DNA of 24,107 nucleotides. It comes from Candidatus Hydrogenedentes bacterium UBA2224. GTDB taxonomy: Bacteria; Hydrogenedentota; Hydrogenedentia; Hydrogenedentales; SLHB01. The notes under the pieces were generated by a model. The model was not told where the DNA came from, made no database searches, and saw only the letters and a list, made by a program, of their open reading frames with translations. The position numbers and the translations under genes are program-made. Positions 7,098-14,304 of the stretch are shown piece after piece. Within the stretch, counting starts at the first letter, position 1, and every line of letters starts with the position of its first letter. Location: positions 1 to 24,107 of the forward strand of contig DDYW01000138.1 of the NCBI GenBank assembly GCA_002348185.1, written 5' to 3'.

Positions 7098-8507
7098 TTA
7101 CGACGGCAGCGTCGGGAGTTTCGAGGTCCGGTCTGGCCGGGGATGACGGTCGACATACTGCTCGGCAGCGTTGTCCCAGAACATCACCTTTTCCTGCTGG
7201 TAGGCATCGCAGGCGAGTTTGGTGGCCACCTGCGCGCGGTAGGCCAGCTCGGGCGGACAATGGCACTCGGTCCGGTTGCGGATCGCGTTGAGCCAGTTGT
7301 CCATGTGTTCCTCGCGCGGTTCGGTGGGGATCTCGAGGACGCCGTCGGTCCCGTACTTCTCTTTGAACCAGCCCTTGAATTCGTCTTCGGGCGTCACCTG
7401 GATACCGGCGCCGCCCGGCCGCAGCGTGGCGAAGTGGCCGCGGATCATCGGCGGGTTCGCCTGTTTGTTTGCCATCGACGACGTCATCAGAATGCTGAAA
7501 TCCTCCGGATAGTCCATCACCACCAGGAAGGTGTCGGGGACTTCGCGGTCGTCGTGCTGCACAAAGATGCCGCCGCCCGCGGACACTTTCTCGGGCGCCT
7601 GGCAGCCGAGCGCGATCGTCATCGGCGCGATGAAATGGTAGAGGAGGTCGGTCGCGATGCCGCCCGAATACTCCCAGAACTTGCGAAACTGGAAGAACCG
7701 GGGTTTCGAGAATGGGCGTTGAGCCGCGGGGCCGAGCCACTGGGGCCAGTCGATGTACCCGTCGCCGCCGTTGGGATCGTCCGTGGCATCCTCATCGATA
7801 GCGTAGTTCCATTCGCCGCCCTGGGGGTTTTCGGGGCTCCCCGAGTTGCGGCTGTAATCCACCTGGGCGTAGATGATCTTGCCCAGACCGCCGTCCTGGA
7901 TGAACTTGCGGGCCTGCCAGAACCAGTCGTCCGAACACCGCTGCGCGCCGCATTGAAACACCCGGCCGGTGCGGTAGGCCGCGTCGCGCACGTCGAGCGA
8001 CTCCTCGACGGTCAGGGTCACCGGCTTCTGGCAATAGACGTCCTTCCCAGCTTCCATGGCGTGAATCGCGTTCAGGGCGTGCCAATGGTCCGGCGTGGCG
8101 ATGACCACCGCGTCGATGTCGTCCCGTTCGAGCAGCTTCGTGTAATCATAATAGGCGTCGATGTCGCGCCCGGTCGCGGCCTTGACCCGCTCCTTGCGTT
8201 CCTTCTGGCGGCGCGTATACACGTCGCAGATGGCCCGCACCGCGAGCTTCTGGCCGGCTTTTTCGCGATCGAGCAGGTCGGACAGGTGGCCGCCGCCCAT
8301 ACCGCCCACACCGATCATCCCAATGCCCAGCACCTGGTCCGGGGCGGGTACCTTGCCCGTTTTCGGCGCATGCGGATCAACGGGGGCGACCTTCTCGCGG
8401 GCCGCGACCCGAAACGCCTGCGCGCCCAGCCCCGCAACGGCCGCGCCCTGGCCGGCACGCCGCAGAAAATCGCGCCGGTTGATGTCATGAATGCTTGGTG
8501 TGCTCAT
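7098..8507 (-). CDS. Tat-exported Gfo/Idh/MocA family oxidoreductase
   Basis: This 469-aa NAD(P)-dependent sugar or polyol oxidoreductase carries a twin-arginine signal (NRRDFLRRAGQ, residues 10-20, then an Ala/Gly-rich stretch), so it is likely exported folded with its cofactor. The Rossmann nucleotide loop is GIGMIGVGGMGGGH (61-74). ATPDHWHA (138-144) and CQKPVTLTVEES (159-170, Lys161) match the family's EKP region. GGIATDLLYHF (282-292) supplies the Asp/His pair of the catalytic helix. Many such secreted paralogues occur in Planctomycetota-like genomes, usually with unknown substrate. ATG at 8505-8507 is chosen because AGGAGGT stands five bases before it and the Tat motif follows. The frame stays open to 8777 but only through the 9-bp repeat DNA. 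It converges on lptG. Confidence 0.92.
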   Translation of the reverse strand: MSTPSIHDINRRDFLRRAGQGAAVAGLGAQAFRVAAREKVAPVDPHAPKTGKVPAPDQVLGIGMIGVGGMGGGHLSDLLDREKAGQKLAVRAICDVYTRRQKERKERVKAATGRDIDAYYDYTKLLERDDIDAVVIATPDHWHALNAIHAMEAGKDVYCQKPVTLTVEESLDVRDAAYRTGRVFQCGAQRCSDDWFWQARKFIQDGGLGKIIYAQVDYSRNSGSPENPQGGEWNYAIDEDATDDPNGGDGYIDWPQWLGPAAQRPFSKPRFFQFRKFWEYSGGIATDLLYHFIAPMTIALGCQAPEKVSAGGGIFVQHDDREVPDTFLVVMDYPEDFSILMTSSMANKQANPPMIRGHFATLRPGGAGIQVTPEDEFKGWFKEKYGTDGVLEIPTEPREEHMDNWLNAIRNRTECHCPPELAYRAQVATKLACDAYQQEKVMFWDNAAEQYVDRHPRPDRTSKLPTLPS

Positions 8508-8632
8508 TACAGACCTCCTGTCACGGCAGCGGAAGAACCCTCTGTCCGGAAACATGGGAATACCGATCAGGTCGCGATGGTACACTTCCCCCGCGCTGGA
8601 TTCCACTCCAGAATGAACCGGCCATCGGCGGT

Positions 8633-8677
8633 GGACGCTATGGACGGTATGGACTTTATGGACTTTATGGACGTGTC
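8633..8677 (+). repeat. Left 9-bp repeat array (GGAC-NNTAT units)
   Basis: Five head-to-tail units start at 8633, 8642, 8651, 8660 and 8669: GGACGCTAT, GGACGGTAT, GGACTTTAT twice, then a terminal GGACGTG. It is the reverse-oriented partner of the array at 8822-8902, so the two could pair over about 140 bases of intervening sequence. Confidence 0.85.
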
Positions 8678-8698
8678 GGCCTGAACGATTGTGAAGGC

Positions 8699-8807
8699 GT
8701 CGAACAGAGGCGACGGGTCTGTTCGACCCCCATTCGGGGGTTGAGATGGGGGGAGGCCGCCGATCCACGGGTTTCACCCGCAGCTCACATTTGACACCTT
8801 CGGTGTC
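8699..8807. repeat. Cluster of four hairpins between the inverted arrays
   Basis: GTCGAACAGA/TCTGTTCGAC forms a perfect 10-bp stem with a 9-base loop (8699-8727). ACCCCC/GGGGGT with loop ATTC follows (8726-8741, extendable with a G-T pair). CGGGT-TTC-ACCCG (8768-8780) and GACACC-TTC-GGTGTC (8793-8807) complete the set. Four palindromes in about 110 bases cannot be chance base composition alone and suggest a structured RNA or REP-type element. Confidence 0.65.
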
Positions 8808-8821
8808 GCTGGGGACTGCCC

Positions 8822-8902
8822 GTCCACCCCGTCCACCCCGTCCATACCGTCCATACCGTCCATACCGTCCATACTGTCCATACTGTCCATACTGTCCATA
8901 GC
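8822..8902 (-). repeat. Right 9-bp repeat array (GTCCATACC units)
   Basis: Nine head-to-tail 9-bp units run without interruption: two GTCCACCCC, three GTCCATACC, three GTCCATACT and one GTCCATAGC. Runs of identical variants indicate local duplication. The reverse complement (GGTATGGAC) is the unit of the arrays at 140 and 8633. It ends 135 bases before the lipoprotein start codon. Confidence 0.9.
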
Positions 8903-9037
8903 GTGTGCTTCCCCGGCAATTCAGGCTACCGCGGAACCGTGGGCCAAGAAAAGGGATTGGAGTATTATGGCAGGGTGTGGGCCCGGCAGCCGGCGCCCCA
9001 CCCGGTTCGCATCACTGCGGGAGAGGAGACCCCGGTC

Positions 9038-10546
9038 ATGAACGCCCTCAATCTACGCCGATTCGGCCGCGTGGCCATTGCCCTGGCCCTGACCGCCTGC
9101 GTCGCGGGCTGCCCGCCCGTGCTCGGGACGTTCCAGTGGGCACAGACCGGCGGCGGCTTCGACGCCGACCGGGCGACCGCCGTGGCGCCGCGCCTGGCGG
9201 GCGGGGCCTACGTCTGCGGCCAGTTCACCGGCAGCGCCGTGTTCGGCGCCGGACAAGCCGGCCAGACCACCCTCGTCGCGAACGGCGGTCCCTACGACAC
9301 GGACCTCTTCATTGCCCGCTACGAGGCCGACGGCGCGCTGGACTGGGCCACGAGCGCGGGCGGGCCTCAGGACGACTGCGCGGCCGACATCGTCCAGCTT
9401 GTCGACGGCTCAGTCGTCGTGACGGGGTATTTCCACAACATCGCCACCTTCGGCGCGGGGGAAGCCAATGAAACGCGGCTGGGGGCGGCGGGCGAATTCG
9501 ACCAGGGCGCGTTTGTCGCCCGGTATTCCAGTGACGGCGCCCTGCTCTGGGCCCGGAGCGAAGGCGGCCTCGGCGAGGGCGACGCGGGCACCGCGCTCAG
9601 CGCGTTCCCCGATGGCAGTTTTGTGCTGGCGGGGACGTTCGAAGACAGCGCCGTTTTTGACACCGCTACGCTGCGGCCCACGGTGCTCATCGCGGGCGGT
9701 CCGTTCGACACCAACCTCTTTCTCGCGCTCTACGAACGCGACGGCGATCTGATCTGGGCCAGCGGCGCGGGCGGGCCCGCGCCGGACGTTGCGCCCTCTG
9801 TCGCCACAACGCCGGGCGGCGACATCGTCTTGACCGGCACCTTCGAGGATTACGCGGTGTTCGGCGCCTGGGGCGAGCCGCGCATCGAGATCCGCGCCTA
9901 TTCCTCGATCGACCGCGACGTCTTCATCGCGCGGTATCGCGGCGACGGTACGGTGGACTGGGTCCGCAGGGCCACCGGCATTGACATCGATCAGGGGCTC
10001 GGCGTCGCCGCGTTTCTCGACGGGTCCATGGTCGTCACCGGCACGTTCACCGACCGCATCGTTTTTGCGCCCGATACCCCGGCCAAGGTAACGCTCACCG
10101 CGCGGAACATGCTCGATAGCGATGCGTTTCTCGCCCGATACGACCGCGACGGCAACCTCGCATGGGCCCGGCAGACCCGCGGCATCGATGCCGACGAAGG
10201 AACCGCCGTGGCGACGATTCTGGGCGGCTCGTGCGTGGTCGCGGGCACGTTCACGACCACCATCACCCTCGGCGCGGGCGAACCGAACGAGACCACCCTG
10301 AACACGGCCTTTGAGTTCGAGCGCAACATCTTCGTGGCGCGCTACGACGCCAACGGCCGACTCGAGGCGGCCATGCGGGTGCCGGCCATCAGCGGCGCGT
10401 GCGATGCGGGCCTCGCGCCCGGTGGCAGCGTGCTCGTTGCCGGGTGGCTCGCGGGCAGCGCAACACTGTACGACGTGACCGGCGCGCCCGTGCGCGTGTC
10501 ATCGGCCGGCGCCGAAGACGCCTTCCTCGCCCGCGTGGCCTTTTAG
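9038..10546 (+). CDS. Seven-repeat SBBP beta-propeller lipoprotein
   Basis: This 502-aa protein has a lipoprotein signal (basic NLRRFGR, hydrophobic core, then VAGC with Cys25 as the lipid-modified residue). Nearly the whole mature chain is seven repeats of about 66 residues. Most begin WA-x-x-GG, continue with an A-V-A stretch and DGS-V-V-T-G-F-x-x-x-A-FGAG, and end with D-x-FIARY-x-x-DG-x-L. This matches the SBBP (beta-propeller repeat) family, and seven copies fit one closed seven-bladed propeller. Such proteins are surface or periplasmic; ligand and function are unknown. The ATG at 9038-9040 is chosen for the lipobox and the AGGAG about ten bases upstream; the frame is open back to 8903 without a signal. 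Repeat seven is the most diverged and lacks the opening Trp. The gene converges on the exonuclease with a 24-base gap. Confidence 0.88.
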   Translation: MNALNLRRFGRVAIALALTACVAGCPPVLGTFQWAQTGGGFDADRATAVAPRLAGGAYVCGQFTGSAVFGAGQAGQTTLVANGGPYDTDLFIARYEADGALDWATSAGGPQDDCAADIVQLVDGSVVVTGYFHNIATFGAGEANETRLGAAGEFDQGAFVARYSSDGALLWARSEGGLGEGDAGTALSAFPDGSFVLAGTFEDSAVFDTATLRPTVLIAGGPFDTNLFLALYERDGDLIWASGAGGPAPDVAPSVATTPGGDIVLTGTFEDYAVFGAWGEPRIEIRAYSSIDRDVFIARYRGDGTVDWVRRATGIDIDQGLGVAAFLDGSMVVTGTFTDRIVFAPDTPAKVTLTARNMLDSDAFLARYDRDGNLAWARQTRGIDADEGTAVATILGGSCVVAGTFTTTITLGAGEPNETTLNTAFEFERNIFVARYDANGRLEAAMRVPAISGACDAGLAPGGSVLVAGWLAGSATLYDVTGAPVRVSSAGAEDAFLARVAF

Positions 10547-10570
10547 GCGGTGCATTCCGCCGCACCTCGC

Positions 10571-11167
10571 TTAGTCGATCATGGAATCCGGCAGGAGGCT
10601 TTGACGGCGGGGAAGGGCAGGCGGGCGGATCCGCGCGGCCACCGCCCGGATCGGGTCGGATGCCTCCGCCAGGAGATGCTCAACCAGCGCCCGTACCCCC
10701 ATGGCGTCCGCGAGAGCGCGATGCAGCCCGGGTGCGGCGATGCCAAGGGTGTCCAGCAGCGGTCCGAGAGCGTGGCTTGCGGCGCCGGGAAAGCGTTCCC
10801 GCGCCCAGGCCAGCGTGTCCACCACGCGCAGGTTTGGCGCGGGTTCCCCGCCATTCAGCAGCGTCGCGTTGATGAACCGGGTATCGAACGAGGCATTTTG
10901 GGCCAGGAAATACGCGTCCGGCCCCGCCCAGGCGAGAAACGAACGCAGCACCTCGATGGGGGGACGGCATGCCGCCACCATCGCGTCCGTAATGCCCGTG
11001 ACGTCGCGCACCGCCGCCGGGATGGGCGCCCCGGGCCGGGCCAGTTCCTGGAACGTCTCCGCCGCTGGCTCGTGGGGATGGAACTTCACCCCGGCGATCT
11101 CGAGCAGCGCATGTTCGTAGGGAGACAAGCCCGTCGTTTCGATGTCGAACGCGATCAATATGGCCAT
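10571..11167 (-). CDS. DnaQ-like DEDDh 3'-5' exonuclease
   Basis: This 198-aa protein is a single exonuclease domain of the DnaQ/RNase T superfamily, a metal-dependent 3'-5' nuclease acting on DNA or RNA in the cytoplasm. Exo I is FDIETTG with Asp8 and Glu10; Exo II is LAQNASFDTRFI with Asp95; Exo III is LHRALADA with His149 and Asp154. All DEDDh residues are present. GITDAMV (58-64) is the usual segment after Exo I. It could be a stand-alone proofreading-type subunit or a repair/RNA-trimming enzyme; no polymerase gene adjoins. ATG at 11165-11167 is taken as the start because MAILIAFDIETTG is the family N-terminus, although its ribosome binding site is poor. It begins 19 bases after the 105-aa gene ends, so the two are probably co-transcribed and translation may be coupled. 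Confidence 0.9.
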   Translation of the reverse strand: MAILIAFDIETTGLSPYEHALLEIAGVKFHPHEPAAETFQELARPGAPIPAAVRDVTGITDAMVAACRPPIEVLRSFLAWAGPDAYFLAQNASFDTRFINATLLNGGEPAPNLRVVDTLAWARERFPGAASHALGPLLDTLGIAAPGLHRALADAMGVRALVEHLLAEASDPIRAVAARIRPPALPRRQSLLPDSMID

Positions 11168-11186
11168 GGGTAGTGCAGCGGCGCCT

Positions 11187-11504
11187 CTATCGTCTGGTCG
11201 TGGCTTGGGAGTCGTGCCCCGTGAGCGCGGGAAAACGGTCCCTGCGAAACCAGCGCGTGAGCCACCCGGCCTTCCGCAACCGGAAATCGGCGGGGTCGCA
11301 CACGTGCGTCTTGCCCCGGCGCGTCTCGAGAAGCAGCCGGCCATCCGGCAGGACATCCTTCACCCGCCAGTACTTCTCGACGGTATACGCATACGTCTCG
11401 CCGTGTTCGGCCGGCACGATGTTTTCCGCGCGGCGGCCCGGATGCTCGCTTTGCTTGCTCACCCGGTAGATCACCGGGTCGCCGGGTGCAAACCTGTGTT
11501 CCAT
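11187..11504 (-). CDS. Small conserved hypothetical protein, 105 aa
   Basis: I cannot assign a function. The protein reads RFAPGDPVIYRVSKQSEHPGRRAENIVPAE, a YTVEKYWRVKDV segment, LLETRRGKTHVCDPADFRLRKA, then WLTRWFRRDRFP. I recall similar small basic proteins with the HPGPRA and TRRGKTH segments in Planctomycetota, also annotated as hypothetical. The fold looks like a short beta-barrel (SH3- or CarD-like), but that is inference from alternating beta-type residues and the opening FxPGDxVxY motif. It has no signal peptide or membrane segment. ATG at 11502-11504 has GAGG seven bases upstream. A CATAAT box on the minus strand (11559-11564) and a small GTCAGC/GCTGAT hairpin lie in the leader. It probably shares a transcript with the exonuclease gene. 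Confidence 0.75.
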   Translation of the reverse strand: MEHRFAPGDPVIYRVSKQSEHPGRRAENIVPAEHGETYAYTVEKYWRVKDVLPDGRLLLETRRGKTHVCDPADFRLRKAGWLTRWFRRDRFPALTGHDSQATTRR

Positions 11505-11577
11505 CGTCTGCCTCGAAAACTCCCGCGTTCTTCACCGATCAGCAAAGCTGACATAACTATTATGCGCTCCACGCGTG

Positions 11578-11597
11578 AAAAAACGAACCCGATTCGT
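11578..11597 (-). terminator. Candidate intrinsic terminator after the DUF1015 gene
   Basis: On the minus strand ACGAA (11593-11597), a five-base loop and TTCGT (11583-11587) are followed by a run of six Ts (11578-11583). The stem is short and AT-rich, but the T-run is rare in this GC-rich DNA, and the site lies 35 bases after the stop codon. Confidence 0.45.
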
Positions 11598-11632
11598 ACC
11601 GGAACCGCACGAACCCTCCGGGGCCGGATGAC

Positions 11633-12892
11633 TCAGGCGTCCGCGACCAGCCGGTGAATGACCGCGCCGCTCGGAAGTTTCGGGAAGAAATAGGTCGATT
11701 TCTGCGGCATGGGATCCGCGGCATGCGCGCACGCGCAGATCTGCTCGGTGCGGGTACCTTTCAGGAAGAATCCGAGTTTCTTTTCACCCAAGACGACGGC
11801 CGCGAGGGCGGCATCCGCCCGGGGCTCATAGACGTACTCGGCGCCGTCGGGCAGACCCATGACCCGCTCGAACAGTCCGCGGTGCAGCACAGCCACGTCG
11901 AGGTCGCGCCAGGCATCGGTGCGGTCATCGCCCAGAAACGCCGCGCGGTCGATGTCGCGCAGGGTCAGAATATGGCGTCCGCCGTTGTGGACGGCCACGC
12001 CGATGGCGCAGCCGGGGGCGGCCTCGACCCGCGCGGCGAGATCGTCGCCTGCGGGGGCAATGTCGAACCATTCGCCGGCGGCATTCAGAAATGCCGGTTC
12101 GGTGAACCCTTCGGGGGGATCCAGGAGCCGGTGGGTCGGCCATACCCGCAGGCCGGGGTCGTTGATGTCCACGAATCCCATCAGGACGAAATCGTAGGGC
12201 CGGTCGCCGTTTGGTTGTTCGCGCTCGTGCATCCGGTCGCGGTACAGGCACGCCATCCGGAACCGGTGGTGACCGTCGGCGATGTAGAGGGTTTCATCGC
12301 GGAAAAAGCGTGTCACCGCCTCATCCTGCGGCACCTTCCAGACGCGCTGGGTCACCCCGTCAATGGTGACCGCGCGCATATCCTCGGGCCGCCGTCGCAT
12401 CTCGTCATAAAACGGCGCAAGCAGCGCGTTCGGGTCGCGATACATCACGAACACCGCGCCCAACTGGGCCCGGGTATGTTCGGTCAGCGCCAACCGGTCG
12501 GCCACCTTCTTGTCGAAGACCCGCTCGTGGTCCAGGTAACTCGATTTCCCGTACTCCGGCAGCCGGGCGGCGGCAAAAAACCCTTTCCGCACCAGTTCCT
12601 GGCCGTCCAGACCCTTAAACGTCTGGGACAGGAGATAGAACGACGGTTCGGGGTCCTGCTTCAACGCGCCCTGCGTAAGCCACGAGTCCAGCCTCGCCGC
12701 CGCGTTCCGGTAACGCTCGTCGCCCTCGCCCTCGGGAAGCAGCACATGCACCATGTTAAACGGGCTGCGCGCCATCAGTTCCGCGCGCTGCGAAGGGTTG
12801 ATCACGTCGTACGGCGGCGTGATCGCGTCGTCGTACGGTCCCGCCACCGTCGGGTCAAATCGAAAGGCGCGAAATCCCTTTACTTCCGGCAT
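11633..12892 (-). CDS. DUF1015 family protein
   Basis: This 419-aa protein is a full-length DUF1015 member. The hallmarks are the opening GFRAFRFDPTVAGPYDDAITPPYDVI (residues 6-31, given here as the family's P-P-Y-D-V core), SSYLDHERVF (117-126) and YIADGHHRFRMA (203-214) with its conserved His-His-Arg. The family is cytoplasmic and widespread, with no firmly established reaction that I can cite. The HHR core and acidic residues suggest a phosphate- or nucleotide-handling enzyme, which is inference. ATG at 12890-12892 is chosen because the family begins there. Its GGGAG site is rather far away (about 13 bases), and an in-frame GTG four codons upstream sits too close to that site. It has its own promoter candidate and terminator and so looks monocistronic. 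Confidence 0.88.
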   Translation of the reverse strand: MPEVKGFRAFRFDPTVAGPYDDAITPPYDVINPSQRAELMARSPFNMVHVLLPEGEGDERYRNAAARLDSWLTQGALKQDPEPSFYLLSQTFKGLDGQELVRKGFFAAARLPEYGKSSYLDHERVFDKKVADRLALTEHTRAQLGAVFVMYRDPNALLAPFYDEMRRRPEDMRAVTIDGVTQRVWKVPQDEAVTRFFRDETLYIADGHHRFRMACLYRDRMHEREQPNGDRPYDFVLMGFVDINDPGLRVWPTHRLLDPPEGFTEPAFLNAAGEWFDIAPAGDDLAARVEAAPGCAIGVAVHNGGRHILTLRDIDRAAFLGDDRTDAWRDLDVAVLHRGLFERVMGLPDGAEYVYEPRADAALAAVVLGEKKLGFFLKGTRTEQICACAHAADPMPQKSTYFFPKLPSGAVIHRLVADA

Positions 12893-12981
12893 GAATGGTG
12901 GCACTCCCTTTTGCTGAATAAACCCGGGAAATCCTGCGGAACGGCGGCGTCCGCCCCCTGCACTCCCCTGTGAACTCCGGC

Positions 12982-13010
12982 ATACTACCGCCCGCACAGG
13001 CGGACGTCAA
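12982..13010 (-). promoter_or_regulatory. Candidate sigma70-type promoter for the DUF1015 gene
   Basis: On the minus strand TTGACG (13005-13010, five of six consensus bases) and TAGTAT (12982-12987) are separated by exactly 17 bases. The spacer contains CCGCC/GGCGG, a possible operator-like dyad. The start site would be near 12975, giving a leader of about 83 bases. Confidence 0.55.
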
Positions 13011-13127
13011 GGAACGCCGGAACGCCGAGGCTTTCTTCAGACGGAGTGGCCACTGGCGGGGGGCGCACGACGCGGGGCGCGGAAGATCTGCGCTTGCCTG
13101 GTCGACCGTGGGGACGTGCCCGTGAAC

Positions 13128-13142
13128 GACTCCGAAGGAGTC
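13128..13142. repeat. Small palindrome with TTC/GAA loop
   Basis: GACTCC-GAA-GGAGTC is a perfect 6-bp stem; on the minus strand the loop is TTC. The stem-TTC-stem form recurs at 4604-4616, 8768-8780 and 8793-8807. Confidence 0.5.
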
Positions 13143-13237
13143 ACGTCAATCCGTTCCTCGCCGCCCGCGACGTTTCGTGCCGGCCCGAGGCACGACAGCT
13201 CACTGAGCCGAAACCGGGGATTGTGAAGGGGCGGCCC

Positions 13238-13990
13238 TCAGAGGGGGTCTCGCAACAGCGCGGTTCGTTTCCGCAAAACGCGGATAGAAATGAACACGGC
13301 CAGTCCTACCAGGAGAATAATGTTCCACACGGGGTCAGGCCAATCGAGCGCGAAATGCGGCCAGTTCCCCATCAGGACCTCGGTGATGGTTTCGATCAGA
13401 TAGAAGGCCAGGATGATGCCAAACAACGTCTGATGTTCGCGGCGAAGCACCTTTCTGAACGAAAACGGGTGCTTGGAAGGGCGCCATTGGCGCCATCGAG
13501 GCAGAAAAGCAGGCGTTGCACTCGCCCACTGGACGTACAGCTCCCCAAATTTGCGACGCAGAAACATCTCCTCCGCGAAGATGATGCGCTCGTAATAGAG
13601 GAAGAATGCCAGCAGGAAGATAACGGGGATCCACCAGACGCGCAGAAACATCGCCGGGCCCAGCCCCACCAGAAAATTGCCCAGATACAGAGGGTTCCGC
13701 ACAATCGAGTACATCCCGGTAGTGTTAAGTTCCTCCGCCACCTGCTTCTTTGTATTGCGGCCCGAGGTGTGCGCGGGCGTACATCCCACGGTGGCAACAC
13801 GAATCCCAAGACCGGCCAGGGATATCGCCAGGCACATCATTTCCCACGCGATGTCCAGCAGATGGCTTCCAAAAGGATACGAGAAATAATGCAGACCGAT
13901 AAGAAACAGGACCACGAGCACCAACGGCAGGTAACTTCTCCACCGGAACAGCCACCTTCCGGAACTCTCCATTTCTTCCATCAACGGCAT
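13238..13990 (-). CDS. ICMT-family membrane methyltransferase, LmtA-like
   Basis: This 250-aa integral membrane protein belongs to the isoprenylcysteine carboxyl methyltransferase / phospholipid methyltransferase superfamily, which uses S-adenosylmethionine at the membrane. Hydrophobic segments lie near 20-36, 45-66, 105-135, 185-205 and 220-238. The core SAM-site motif is visible: SGRNTKKQVAEELNTTG, MYSIVRNPLYLGNFL, then YYERIIFAEEMFLRRKFGELY. This arrangement resembles Leptospira LmtA, which methylates the lipid A 1-phosphate. With lptF/lptG in the window an envelope lipid is a plausible substrate, but that is inference. ATG at 13988-13990 has GGAAGG five bases upstream. Base composition is visibly less GC-rich and codon use less biased than in neighbours, which may indicate later acquisition. 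Confidence 0.82.
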   Translation of the reverse strand: MPLMEEMESSGRWLFRWRSYLPLVLVVLFLIGLHYFSYPFGSHLLDIAWEMMCLAISLAGLGIRVATVGCTPAHTSGRNTKKQVAEELNTTGMYSIVRNPLYLGNFLVGLGPAMFLRVWWIPVIFLLAFFLYYERIIFAEEMFLRRKFGELYVQWASATPAFLPRWRQWRPSKHPFSFRKVLRREHQTLFGIILAFYLIETITEVLMGNWPHFALDWPDPVWNIILLVGLAVFISIRVLRKRTALLRDPL

Positions 13991-14059
13991 AAGCGCCTTC
14001 CCTTAGAACCTATACACGAAAATACAGCTTCGAAAGTACAACGTTTCCCGGCTGCCATC

Positions 14060-14088
14060 ATTATACCGTTTACCGTACGTTTTGGCAT
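14060..14088 (-). promoter_or_regulatory. Candidate sigma70-type promoter for the methyltransferase gene
   Basis: On the minus strand a perfect TATAAT (14060-14065) is preceded, 17 bases upstream, by ATGCCA (14083-14088), four of six consensus bases. The start site would be near 14053, about 63 bases before the ATG. Confidence 0.6.
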
Positions 14089-14295
14089 TCCCCGCTGTGA
14101 GAAGGTTCGCGAGTGCGCGCACTCGGCGGCACCCCGGACGCAGGCCGAACCGCACAGGGTCAGGCACTGCAGGCTCCGGTTCGCGTTCAAGTTCGCCGTC
14201 GTCGAGCAGCTTGCGGGCGCCCTTCTCGACCTTCTTCACGTCGCCTTTGCCATCTCGAAAACCGCAATCGCGAGAGGAGCGAGGGGACGGGAGAC

Positions 14296-14304
14296 TGGTA
14301 TACT
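14296..14304 (+). promoter_or_regulatory. Candidate extended -10 promoter for the M14 peptidase
   Basis: TGG-TATACT matches an extended -10 element (TGN before the hexamer), which can work without a -35 box. Transcription would begin near 14311, about 78 bases before the proposed ATT start. Confidence 0.45.

Larger units (their letters stand above)
8508..9037. other. Repeat-rich divergent intergenic region
   Basis: No gene is seen. Between the oxidoreductase (minus) and the lipoprotein gene (plus) lie a small CTGGA/TCCAG hairpin (8596-8611), a 5-unit 9-bp array, four hairpins and a 9-unit array in the opposite orientation. Each array is listed separately. A possible -10 (TATTAT, 8963-8968) precedes the lipoprotein gene, with no clear -35. 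Confidence 0.7.
12893..13237. other. Intergenic region between methyltransferase and DUF1015 genes
   Basis: No gene is seen. It contains the DUF1015 promoter candidate (12982-13010) and a small palindrome with a three-base loop (GACTCC-GAA-GGAGTC, 13128-13142). GACGTG (13113-13118) and CACGTC (13142-13147) flank the palindrome and could extend the fold. It probably also holds the transcript end of the methyltransferase gene. Confidence 0.55.

Noticed and set aside
8508..8777. N-terminal extension of the Gfo/Idh/MocA protein
   Set aside because: The open frame reads through the 9-bp repeat DNA (His-Val-Lys repeats); the Tat signal and AGGAGGT site fix the start at 8507.
8822..8902. CRISPR array
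   Set aside because: The 9-bp units are directly adjacent with no spacers, and there are no cas genes.
10546..10561. Terminator between the lipoprotein and exonuclease genes (GGCGG/CCGCC)
   Set aside because: The stem is only 5 bp, overlaps the stop codon and has no T-run.
10571..11356. Longer exonuclease starting at 11356
   Set aside because: The extension would overlap the 105-aa gene and precedes the family N-terminus MAILIAFDIETTG.
11654..12973. Open frame of 439 aa on the plus strand opposite DUF1015
   Set aside because: It is an antisense shadow of a full-length DUF1015 gene with its own promoter and ribosome binding site.
14003..14239. 78-aa minus-strand gene
   Set aside because: It has a weak start, no homology along its length and a tail in AT-rich promoter DNA; it is kept only as a possible fragment.
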